Program-made: the position numbers and the translations under genes
Notes under the pieces: model-generated
The model's database searches: none
The model's input: the letters and a program-made list of their open reading frames with translations, nothing else
Told to the model about the DNA's origin: nothing
Source: an uncultured Vampirovibrio sp.
Lineage (GTDB): Bacteria; Cyanobacteriota; Vampirovibrionia; Gastranaerophilales; Gastranaerophilaceae
Reading direction: 5' to 3'
Assembly (NCBI GenBank): GCA_910584405.1
Contig: CAJUAL010000020.1
Span: forward strand, 1 to 16,998
Length of the DNA stretch: 16,998 nt
Shown here: positions 1 through 6,190 of the stretch, piece by piece
How positions within the stretch are numbered: the first letter of the stretch is position 1
How the letters are laid out: each line of letters begins with the position of its first letter

Positions 1-2126
1 GAACGTTCTAAGTATCTGAATACTAACTTGGTAGCTTCTAAAGCGTTAGAGTTAGTGAAGTTAGTAGCCATACAAGATACGTAAGCTTCGATTGCGTGAA
101 CTAAAGCGTCAATACCTGATGCAGCAGTTAAGCCTTTAGGCATTCCGTCAACGAAGTTAGGGTCAACGATAGCCATATTAGGAGTTAAAGCGTAATCAGC
201 GATTGCGTATTTAACGTGAGTTTCATCATCAGTGATGATTGCAAACGGAGTAACTTCTGAACCTGTACCTGAAGTTGTAGGGATAGCAACCATTGTAGCT
301 TTTTTACCTAATTCAGGGATACCGCAAATTCTTTTTCTGATATCCATAAATCTCATAGCGATATCTTCAAAGTTTGTATCAGGTTGTTCATATAGTAACC
401 ACATAATCTTAGCAGCATCCATTGGTGAACCGCCGCCTAATGAAATGATTACGTCAGGTTCGTATGGTCTTATGATTTCCATAGCCTGATTAATTGTTGA
501 AAGTGTAGGATCCGGTTTAACATCAAAGAAGATTTGGTGATCAATACCGATTTCATCTAATACGTTAACAATACTGTCAACCGCACCTGAATTGAATAAG
601 AATCTGTCAGTTACGATGAATGCACGTTTTTTACCTTGAAGTTCACGAAGAGCTAAATCCACAGCGCCTCTTTTGAAGTAAACTTTAGGTGGAACCTTAA
701 ACCATAGCATGTTTTCTCTCCTTTCAGCAACTGTTTTATAGTTCAATAAGTTTTCAACACCGATATTACCTGATATAGCGTTTTTACCCCAAGAACCGCA
801 ACCTAAAGATAATGACGGTTCAAGTTTGAAGTTAAATAAATCACCGATACCGCCTTGAGCTGATGGTGAGTTGATTAATACACGACAAGCAGGCATTTTT
901 TCAGCGAATGCGTTAACTCTTTCCTGGCTTCTTGTATCTGTGTAAAGGTCAGCAGTGTGACCAGCTCCGCCTTTTGAAACAAGTTCGTATGTCATTTCTG
1001 TTGCTTCAGCGAAGTCTTTAGCTCTGTACATAGTCAAGATTGGTGATAATTTTTCTCTTGAGAACGGATCTTCCCAATCAACAGAAGGTCTTTCAGCTAA
1101 AAGAAGTTTAGCTGTTTCCGGAACTTCAAATCCTGAAAGTTCAGCAATTTTATGAGCAGATTGACCAACGATAGCAGGGTGAGCTGTTCCACGTTTCGGA
1201 TCGATGAACGGAAGATCAATCATTTTCTTTTCTTCAGCAGAGTTTAGTAAGTAAGCTCCTCTGTAGATAAATTCTTTTTTAACTTCTTCATATACGCTGT
1301 CAACAACAACAACAGATTGTTCTGAAGCACAAATCATACCGTTGTCAAAAGTTTTAGACATGATAATTGAAGAAACTGCCATTTTAATGTCAGCTGTTTC
1401 ATCAATAACAGCAGCAGCATTACCTGGGCCTACACCTAATGCAGGGTTTCCTGATGAATATGCTGCAGTAACCATTCCAGGGCCGCCTGTAGCTAAGATA
1501 CAAGCTATTGAACGGTGTTTCATTAATTGGCTTGAAAGTTCAATTGAAGGAACATCAATCCAGCCGATAATATCTTCAGGAGCACCTGCTTTAACAGCAG
1601 CTTCTAAAACGATTTTTGCAGCTGCGATTGTAGAATCTTTTGCTCTAGGGTGTGGTGAGAAGATAATAGCGTTTCTTGTCTTTAATGCGATTAAAGATTT
1701 GAAGATTGCAGTTGATGTAGGGTTTGTTGTAGGAACGATACCTGCAATTACACCTAAAGGTTCAGCAACTGTTTTTGTTCCGTTAGCTTTGTCTTCTTTA
1801 ATGATTCCGCAAGTTTTAGCGTTTTTGTGTTTGTTGTAGATGTATTCTGATGCGAAGTGGTTTTTGATAATTTTGTCTTCTAAAATTCCCATACCTGTTT
1901 CTTCAACAGCCATTCTTGCAAGAGGAATACGAGCTTTGTCAGCAGCAGTAGCTGCTGCTTTAAAAATTTTGTCAACTTGTTCTTGAGAAAAAGTTGCATA
2001 AAGTTTTTGAGCTTTCACAACTCTTTCAATCAGAAGTTCTAATTGTTCTGCGTTTTCAACAAGATTAGACTCTGTGTTTAAAGTCTTTTCAAGTTTTTCA
2101 ACAGTCTTTTTGCTTTTTGTTGTCAT
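1..2126 (-). CDS. adhE: Bifunctional acetaldehyde-CoA/alcohol dehydrogenase AdhE (C-terminus beyond window)
   Basis: AdhE reduces acetyl-CoA to acetaldehyde and then ethanol, using two NADH; it is cytosolic and in known cases assembles into filaments called spirosomes. The visible 708 codons stay open from ATG (2126-2124), which is preceded by an AAGGAG ribosome site. The N-terminal half is an aldehyde dehydrogenase with catalytic Cys266 in NGMICASEQS and a GVGPGN nucleotide-binding segment. The C-terminal half is an iron-dependent alcohol dehydrogenase with GGGSPMDAAK near residue 563 and the metal ligands Asp673 and His677 in GIDALVHAIEAY. These match E. coli Asp653/His657 and Cys246 with a constant offset of 20, so the protein has an N-terminal extension of about 20 residues. 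Roughly 160-170 C-terminal residues, including the last two iron-binding histidines, lie outside the window. Expression is probably redox- or effector-controlled through the dyad at 2190-2207. Confidence 0.97.
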   Translation of the reverse strand, partial: MTTKSKKTVEKLEKTLNTESNLVENAEQLELLIERVVKAQKLYATFSQEQVDKIFKAAATAADKARIPLARMAVEETGMGILEDKIIKNHFASEYIYNKHKNAKTCGIIKEDKANGTKTVAEPLGVIAGIVPTTNPTSTAIFKSLIALKTRNAIIFSPHPRAKDSTIAAAKIVLEAAVKAGAPEDIIGWIDVPSIELSSQLMKHRSIACILATGGPGMVTAAYSSGNPALGVGPGNAAAVIDETADIKMAVSSIIMSKTFDNGMICASEQSVVVVDSVYEEVKKEFIYRGAYLLNSAEEKKMIDLPFIDPKRGTAHPAIVGQSAHKIAELSGFEVPETAKLLLAERPSVDWEDPFSREKLSPILTMYRAKDFAEATEMTYELVSKGGAGHTADLYTDTRSQERVNAFAEKMPACRVLINSPSAQGGIGDLFNFKLEPSLSLGCGSWGKNAISGNIGVENLLNYKTVAERRENMLWFKVPPKVYFKRGAVDLALRELQGKKRAFIVTDRFLFNSGAVDSIVNVLDEIGIDHQIFFDVKPDPTLSTINQAMEIIRPYEPDVIISLGGGSPMDAAKIMWLLYEQPDTNFEDIAMRFMDIRKRICGIPELGKKATMVAIPTTSGTGSEVTPFAIITDDETHVKYAIADYALTPNMAIVDPNFVDGMPKGLTAASGIDALVHAIEAYVSCMATNFTNSNALEATKLVFRYLER

Positions 2127-2162
2127 GATTTTCTCCTTTTTATATAAGCATATTAATTATTA

Positions 2163-2191
2163 ATTATAATATGGTTTACTTTGGGTAATTT
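2163..2191 (-). promoter_or_regulatory. Predicted adhE promoter with TATAAT -10 and weak -35
   Basis: On the minus strand a perfect TATAAT lies at 2168-2163, about 37 nt upstream of the adhE start codon. The hexamer 17 bp further upstream is AAATTA, a poor -35, and its edge runs into the dyad at 2190-2207. A consensus -10 without a -35 but with a palindrome centred near -42 is the usual layout of an activator-dependent promoter. This is inferred from sequence only. Confidence 0.6.
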
Positions 2192-2207
2192 GTGATTTTT
2201 ATCACAA
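2190..2207. promoter_or_regulatory. Perfect dyad operator upstream of adhE (CRP/FNR-like or Rex-like)
   Basis: TTGTGATTTTTATCACAA is a perfect inverted repeat of two 7-bp arms around TTTT. It contains TGTGA-N6-TCACA, the classic CRP-family consensus, and equally fits the Rex operator pattern TTGTGA-N6-TCACAA known in front of adhE genes in Gram-positive anaerobes. It is centred about 42 bp upstream of the predicted adhE start. The protein that binds it cannot be named from the site alone. Confidence 0.7.
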
Positions 2208-2473
2208 TTACATTTTACTGTAAATATATAATAAAATCAAGTGTAAATTTTACAATCTTTATAATTTCTTTATGCATTTCGGGTATTTATATTAATAAAT
2301 CATTTATATGTAGGAGAAAATATTTATATTAATAATCTTGCGGCGGATAAAAGTCGGAAATTTACTAAAAACATAGCAGTTGAAACTAAGGCAATAAGTG
2401 TATTTTTAGCACTTTATCGAAAATGCACAAAATGTAAGGGTTTTGGGTGCTTAACAAAACTTCACAGGAGGGG
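2208..2473. other. AT-rich intergenic stretch between adhE and the small orphan gene
   Basis: No open frame with a credible ribosome site is visible here. The stretch contains two odd-centred perfect palindromes, TTTAC-T-GTAAA (2214-2224) and TGTAAA-T-TTTACA (2242-2254). It also holds a 15-bp direct repeat (separate entry) and an imperfect hairpin around 2397-2416 (AAGTG...CACTT). An AGGAG at 2312-2316 leads to no usable start codon. An unannotated small RNA cannot be excluded. Confidence 0.5.
2284..2335. repeat. Two perfect 15-bp direct repeats 37 bp apart
   Basis: TATTTATATTAATAA occurs identically at 2284-2298 and 2321-2335. The region is AT-rich, so part of the match could be chance, but a perfect 15-mer spaced 37 bp in a regulatory region is worth recording. 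It could be a pair of protein-binding sites or the trace of a small duplication. Confidence 0.5.
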
Positions 2474-2502
2474 TTGACAAAATTTTCTTTATGGTTTATA
2501 GT
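2474..2502 (+). promoter_or_regulatory. Near-consensus sigma-70 promoter for the small gene at 2557
   Basis: A perfect -35 TTGACA (2474-2479) is separated by exactly 17 bp from TATAGT (2497-2502), which matches the -10 consensus at 5 of 6 positions. The predicted start is near 2509, giving a leader of about 48 nt before the ATG. It is the best full promoter in the window, implying strong expression of the downstream orphan gene unless a regulator blocks it. Confidence 0.75.
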
Positions 2503-2505
2503 GAA

Positions 2506-2535
2506 AGTGTTAGATGAAGTGTTAAATGAACACTT
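2506..2535 (+). repeat. Tandem 12-bp repeat and inverted repeat at the transcription start
   Basis: AGTGTTAGATGA (2506-2517) is followed directly by AGTGTTAAATGA (2518-2529), a tandem repeat with one mismatch. It overlaps a perfect 7-bp inverted repeat, AAGTGTT-AAATG-AACACTT (2517-2535). The whole block sits on or just after the predicted start of transcription, the usual place for a repressor operator or a leader hairpin. Which of the two it is cannot be decided from sequence. Confidence 0.55.
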
Positions 2536-2556
2536 AATAACGAAAGGAGAACAGAG

Positions 2557-2868
2557 ATGTTAACTATTAGTCCTATAAAATTAGCAAATAATTCAAAAAA
2601 ATATATATCATTTGGTGAATCTAATTCAAATAATTCAGCTTCTAAGATCGGTTTGATGTCTTTAGACAAAAGCCCTAATGCAAGAATTAATTTCGAAAAA
2701 GATTTACATGATACTAAAAATGCAGATATGGTTCAATCTAATCCTATCAAGGCTTTAGGTTACAATATCGTTAAGGCTTATAATATACTTTGCACACCAA
2801 GCGGATGTTGTGTAGCCCCTAAACACGAATCTGAATATGTTCATGTACCGTTTATGTATATGGCATAA
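2557..2868 (+). CDS. Small orphan protein with SFG-type N-terminus and Cys cluster
   Basis: This 103-aa protein is not recognised as a known family. An AAAGGAG ribosome site lies 6-7 nt before the ATG, and a near-consensus promoter drives it, so it is very probably expressed. The first 20 residues are Asn/Ser/Lys-rich and end in the motif YISFGES. The middle (about 30-75) is polar and has no membrane segment. The C-terminal end carries a short cysteine cluster, CTPSGCC (about residues 79-85), and finishes in VHVPFMYMA. There is no signal peptide. The gene stands alone between adhE, which is divergent, and the rhodanese, with hairpins on both sides. The cysteines could bind metal or react with persulfide, which would fit the rhodanese next door, but that is only a guess from position. 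Confidence 0.8.
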   Translation: MLTISPIKLANNSKKYISFGESNSNNSASKIGLMSLDKSPNARINFEKDLHDTKNADMVQSNPIKALGYNIVKAYNILCTPSGCCVAPKHESEYVHVPFMYMA

Positions 2869-2873
2869 TTTAT

Positions 2874-2900
2874 AAATGAAAGACTTAACTCTTTTCATTT
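2874..2900 (+). terminator. Possible hairpin after the small orphan gene
   Basis: AAATGAAA (2874-2881) pairs perfectly with TTTCATTT (2893-2900) around an 11-nt loop, 6 nt after the stop codon. The stem is A/T-rich and no T-tract follows, so it is at best a weak terminator or an mRNA 3'-end stabiliser. Confidence 0.3.
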
Positions 2901-2962
2901 ACCCCCAAACATAACTAAAGCAATATTACCCCGATTGCGGAGGTTAAAATTTAAAAATCATA

Positions 2963-2993
2963 TTATCCTTTCTTTGTTAAAAAGAAAGGATAA
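2963..2993 (+). promoter_or_regulatory. Perfect hairpin enclosing the rhodanese ribosome binding site
   Basis: TTATCCTTTCTTT (2963-2975) and AAAGAAAGGATAA (2981-2993) are perfect complements separated by a 5-nt loop, GTTAA. The 3' arm contains the only Shine-Dalgarno sequence (AAAGGA, 2985-2990) for the rhodanese, and the stem ends directly before its first ATG. In RNA the ribosome site would be fully paired, so translation should depend on melting, binding of another factor, or translation coupling. No T-tract follows, which argues against a terminator. Confidence 0.7.
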
Positions 2994-2999
2994 ATGTTT

Positions 3000-3395
3000 A
3001 TGAATGAAAAAATTAAAGAACTTAGATTGAATACTGAGAAAGCTCAATGTTTTTTCTCAAAAAGACTTGCTTACACACTTGGTCCTGTAGAGTTGAAAAA
3101 TTTTATGGAAAAAGGCGGGGTTAGAGTTGTTGACGTTAGAGCGGAAGCTGATTATCAAATTGCTCATATCCCCGGAGCTGTTTCTATTCCTAAAGATGAG
3201 TTAGATAAAAATCTTGATAAGCTTTCAAAAGATGAGGTTACTATTATATATTGTTATAATCAGCAATGTCATTTAGGAGATAGTGCTTGTTTAATCTTAG
3301 CGGATTACGGTTATCCTGTTATGTTAATGGAGGGCGGATTTGACGTTTGGGTTAATGATTTCAGGTTTGCAACCGTTGAAGGTGCGGGGGAATAG
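3000..3395 (+). CDS. Single-domain rhodanese (persulfide/sulfurtransferase family)
   Basis: The protein carries one rhodanese fold. VRVVDVRAEADY and AHIPGAVSIP are the conserved front of the domain, YCYNQQCHLG is the active-site loop and LMEGGFDVW is the closing motif. The catalytic Cys is the one in YCYN, with a second Cys five residues later in the loop; both could carry or resolve a persulfide. The family moves sulfane sulfur to cyanide, thiols or acceptor proteins. Two in-frame ATGs exist, at 2994 and 3000. I chose 3000 because it leaves 9 nt after AAAGGA, whereas 2994 leaves only 3. From 3000 the protein is 131 aa, with a helical extension of about 25 residues before the domain. No signal peptide is seen, so it should be cytosolic. 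The physiological acceptor is unknown. Confidence 0.9.
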   Translation: MNEKIKELRLNTEKAQCFFSKRLAYTLGPVELKNFMEKGGVRVVDVRAEADYQIAHIPGAVSIPKDELDKNLDKLSKDEVTIIYCYNQQCHLGDSACLILADYGYPVMLMEGGFDVWVNDFRFATVEGAGE

Positions 3396-3402
3396 ACCCC
3401 GC
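3384..3402 (+). terminator. GC hairpin overlapping the rhodanese stop codon
   Basis: GCGGGG (3384-3389) pairs with CCCCGC (3397-3402) around a 7-nt loop that contains the stop codon TAG. The downstream sequence CCTTGAAATTTT is only moderately T-rich. It could be a weak intrinsic terminator. Confidence 0.4.
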
Positions 3403-3404
3403 CC

Positions 3405-3433
3405 TTGAAATTTTAGAATGTTTATAATATTAT
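3405..3433 (+). promoter_or_regulatory. Predicted promoter of the TPR gene
   Basis: TTGAAA (3405-3410) lies 17 bp from TATTAT (3428-3433), giving a predicted start near 3440 and a leader of about 37 nt. An overlapping TATAAT at 3423-3428 is at the wrong spacing for this -35 but may contribute. The promoter starts right after the hairpin that ends the rhodanese gene. Confidence 0.5.
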
Positions 3434-3476
3434 CGACATAAGTTGTAATCTTAGCATTACTTTTGGAATTATTGTT

Positions 3477-4673
3477 ATGAAAAAGAAAATCCTTACAAGT
3501 GTTATAATTGCAGGACTTTTAGCAGGCGAAGCTTTAATGTTTTCTCCTGTTTTCGGAGCTGAAAAATTAACACGAAAACAGAAAAAAGAAGTTGCATTAA
3601 TTAATATAGCAATTGCAAGCTTTGATGCGGGTCAGTATGATTTGGCTATTGAATATTATACAAAGGCTATTTCAGTTAATCCTGAAAATGCAGAATCTTA
3701 TGCTAAGCGTGGTAATGCGGAGTTTTTATCGGGTAATTACAAAAATGCCGTAATTGATTACACTAAAGCTCTTGAACTTGATCCAAACAGAGAAAATATT
3801 TATTATAACCGCGGAATTGCAAGAGCTAATATGCAAGAGTATGACGAAGTTGTTAATGATTATACCAAAGAACTTGAAATAAACCCTCAAAATGCAAATG
3901 CTTACTTAAATCGCGGGACTACAAGAGTTGTTTTAAAACAGTATGATGAAGCAATTGAAGATTTTTCGCAGGTAATAGAACTTGAGAAAGATAATGTTTT
4001 AGCTTATTACAACAGAGGGATTGCATATCGCAACAAGGGCGAATATAAAAAGGCAATAGAAGACTATTCTAAAGTTATAGAACTTGACGGTAAAAATATT
4101 GAAGCGTACAACAATCGCGGAGTTGCCAAGTTTTATGCAAAAGATTATAAGGGTGCCGTTAGCGATTATTCAAAAGTTATTGATTTGAATAAAAATTTCA
4201 AACAAGTATATTTCAATCGCGGAATTTCAAATTTAGGTTTGCAAAAATATGAAGATGCGATTGAAGATTTTACACGCGAGCTTGAAGTTAATCCGAAAAA
4301 CGATTCTGCATATTACGAACGTGCTGTTGCTGAGTCAAGGTTAGATCATTATACATCTGCGATTGATGATTATAATAAAGCTATTGAATTAAATCCTGAT
4401 AATGCGGAGTATTACGCTGAAAAAGGCGCATTACTAAGTAAAACCGAAAAAGATTTAAAGCAGGCAGAAAAAGATTTGAATACTGCAATAAAACTTGATC
4501 CTGATGATGTTGAAAAATACTTAACACGGGCTATTATTTACTGCAAGCGCGAAATGTATCTTCCTGCGATTGATGATTTAAATATTGCATTGAAGATGAA
4601 TCCTGAGCATAAGCAGGCACAGGAATTACGTTCTTATGCCATAAAATCTTTGAATGCGGCTGAAAAAAAATAA
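3477..4673 (+). CDS. Exported protein of ten tandem TPR units
   Basis: The first 28 residues form a signal peptide: KKK, a hydrophobic stretch (ILTSVIIAGLLAGEALMF) and a likely cleavage near SPVFGA. From about residue 39 to 380 the protein is a continuous array of ten 34-residue tetratricopeptide repeats. They show the usual W/Y-G-A-Y-A-P pattern, seen here as YYNRGIA...YDEAIEDYSKVIELDP, and the ninth unit carries one extra residue. TPR arrays form a superhelical surface for binding other proteins and have no catalytic activity. The 398-aa protein ends in lysines with no anchor, so it is probably free in the periplasm or at the cell surface. Its ribosome site is weak (GGA 9 nt before the ATG). 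The partner is unknown, and the neighbours (rhodanese, aminopeptidase) do not identify it. Confidence 0.92.
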   Translation: MKKKILTSVIIAGLLAGEALMFSPVFGAEKLTRKQKKEVALINIAIASFDAGQYDLAIEYYTKAISVNPENAESYAKRGNAEFLSGNYKNAVIDYTKALELDPNRENIYYNRGIARANMQEYDEVVNDYTKELEINPQNANAYLNRGTTRVVLKQYDEAIEDFSQVIELEKDNVLAYYNRGIAYRNKGEYKKAIEDYSKVIELDGKNIEAYNNRGVAKFYAKDYKGAVSDYSKVIDLNKNFKQVYFNRGISNLGLQKYEDAIEDFTRELEVNPKNDSAYYERAVAESRLDHYTSAIDDYNKAIELNPDNAEYYAEKGALLSKTEKDLKQAEKDLNTAIKLDPDDVEKYLTRAIIYCKREMYLPAIDDLNIALKMNPEHKQAQELRSYAIKSLNAAEKK

Positions 4674-4688
4674 AATTAGTGCTATAAT
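4660..4688 (+). promoter_or_regulatory. Extended -10 promoter of pepA inside the TPR gene end
   Basis: TGCTATAAT (4680-4688) is a perfect extended -10. The hexamer 17 bp upstream, CTGAAA (4660-4665), is a fair -35 and lies in the last codons of the TPR gene. pepA therefore has its own start even though only 38 nt separate the two genes. Confidence 0.65.
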
Positions 4689-4711
4689 AAACCCGAAAAG
4701 GAGAGTTTATT

Positions 4712-6097
4712 ATGGAAATAAAAATTGAAGACAAAGTAAGAGAGATTCCTTGCGATGTTCTTGTTATTGGAAAATTTGAAGGTTGTAAAACTTCAAATCC
4801 TTTAGTTGACCGTTTTGCACCTGAAACTTTTACGGGTAAAAAAGGCGAAACTTTTGTAATTCATACTCAAAAAGAGTTTCCGTCAACTTATATTATGGCT
4901 TTAGGCTTAGGACAAGAGGAGAAAGCTGATTCAAATTCAATCAGAGAAGCTGTGTCAAAAGCTGTTAGAAAATGTATTGAATTAAAAGCTAAATCTGTTG
5001 CGTTTGATATACCAAGTGACGTTGAAGCAGTCGTTTTGGGCGTTTCTATCGTTAATTATCACTTTGATAAATATAAAACCAAAAAAGAACATAGGATTTC
5101 TGAAATTTATCTTTCAGAATCTGTTTCAGGCGATTTGGAAAGAGCAAAAACAGTTGCAGAATCAATGAAATTAACAAGAAATCTTGCAAATGAACCTGCG
5201 GCTTTTGCTACACCTTCTAAGTTAGCTGAAATTGCTCAAGGGTTTGAAGGGTTACAAACTGTTGTTTATGATGAAGCAAAAATAAGAGAAATGGGTATGG
5301 GAGCTTATCTTGCTGTAGCGCAGGGAAGCGTTCAGCCGCCTAAGTTTATTCATATGAAATATATTCCGGAAAATCCGAAAAAACGTATTGCAATTATTGG
5401 TAAAGGTTTGTGCTTTGATAGCGGTGGTCTTGATATTAAGCCTGCTTCTTCTATGCTTAATATGAAAGATGATATGTCAGGTTCAGCTTGTGTATTAGGT
5501 GTTATGAAAGCTGTTGCAAAATTAAGACCTGATGTTGAAGTTCACGGGATTATTGCAGCGTGTGAAAATATGCCTTCAGGCAGTTCATATAAACCGGGTG
5601 ATATTGTTACCGCTAAAAACGGTAAAACAATAGAAGTCGATAATACTGATGCGGAAGGTAGATTAACGTTAGCTGATGCGCTTTGTTATGCTTGCGAGCT
5701 TGAAGTTGATGAAGTTGTTGATATTGCAACCCTAACAGGTGCTTGTATGGTAGCTTTAGGTTCTGCGGCTTCAGGTATTATGGGTAATGATGATGAGTTC
5801 GTCAACAGAATTATCGAAATCGGTAAAAAATCAGGTGAAAAATTCTGGGCGCTTCCAATGTGGCAAGAGTACAGAGATAATATGAACAGTGATGTTGCCG
5901 ATATGAAAAACACCGGTACAAGATACGGTGGTGCGTCTGCTGCCGGCATGTTCTTGAAAGAATTTGTGACTGATAAAGTTAAATGGGCTCACCTTGATGT
6001 TGCAGGAACTGCATTTTTGGATAAACCTCAATGCGGGTTCTCAAAAGGTGCAACAGGTGTAGGGGTCAGAACTTTATTAAATTATATTTTAAGTTAG
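4712..6097 (+). CDS. pepA: Leucyl aminopeptidase, M17 family
   Basis: This cytosolic two-metal exopeptidase removes N-terminal residues, especially Leu, from peptides and recycles amino acids; it works as a hexamer. All metal and catalytic residues are present with the same spacing as in E. coli PepA: Lys231, Asp236, Lys243, Asp254, Asp313, Glu315 and Arg317. The last three lie in the family signature NTDAEGRLTLADAL. The N-terminal macro-like domain covers about residues 1-150 and the catalytic domain the rest. The length of 461 aa is slightly below the usual 480-500, the shortfall lying in the variable N-terminal part. The ribosome site AAAGGAG is strong and 8-9 nt from the ATG. Some M17 proteins also bind DNA as regulators (XerA/CarP in E. 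coli), but nothing here shows that role. Confidence 0.97.
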   Translation: MEIKIEDKVREIPCDVLVIGKFEGCKTSNPLVDRFAPETFTGKKGETFVIHTQKEFPSTYIMALGLGQEEKADSNSIREAVSKAVRKCIELKAKSVAFDIPSDVEAVVLGVSIVNYHFDKYKTKKEHRISEIYLSESVSGDLERAKTVAESMKLTRNLANEPAAFATPSKLAEIAQGFEGLQTVVYDEAKIREMGMGAYLAVAQGSVQPPKFIHMKYIPENPKKRIAIIGKGLCFDSGGLDIKPASSMLNMKDDMSGSACVLGVMKAVAKLRPDVEVHGIIAACENMPSGSSYKPGDIVTAKNGKTIEVDNTDAEGRLTLADALCYACELEVDEVVDIATLTGACMVALGSAASGIMGNDDEFVNRIIEIGKKSGEKFWALPMWQEYRDNMNSDVADMKNTGTRYGGASAAGMFLKEFVTDKVKWAHLDVAGTAFLDKPQCGFSKGATGVGVRTLLNYILS

Positions 6098-6104
6098 ATT
6101 TTTG

Positions 6105-6141
6105 ACAGGGGGCAAGTTCTTCGAACTTGCCCCCTGTTTCT
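6105..6141 (+). terminator. Strong terminator after pepA
   Basis: A perfect 15-bp stem (6105-6119 with 6123-6137) closes on a TTC loop, 8 nt after the pepA stop codon. The stem is GC-rich (CAGGGGGCAAG) and a short T-rich tail (TTTCTC) follows. The tail is short but the stem is very stable. Confidence 0.8.
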
Positions 6142-6190
6142 CATCTGTTTGTATGTGTAAATTTTATAAAAACTCTTTTAGAATATTTTT

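Noticed and set aside
232..1839. Plus-strand open frames opposite adhE (232-489 and 1342-1839)
   Set aside because: They are shadows of the adhE coding strand: no ribosome sites, no family likeness, and the minus frame is continuous and clearly AdhE.
2506..2529. Tandem 12-bp repeat as part of a CRISPR or satellite array
   Set aside because: Only two units, directly abutting, with no spacers and no cas genes; an operator or leader element is a better reading.
2794..2868. C-terminal CTPSGCC of the small protein as a modified-peptide (RiPP) core
   Set aside because: No modifying enzyme, leader-peptidase transporter or double-Gly/leader motif is next to it, and the adjacent rhodanese is not a RiPP enzyme.
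5686..6031. Minus-strand open frames within pepA
   Set aside because: They lie wholly inside the strongly conserved catalytic part of pepA and have no ribosome site or recognisable product.
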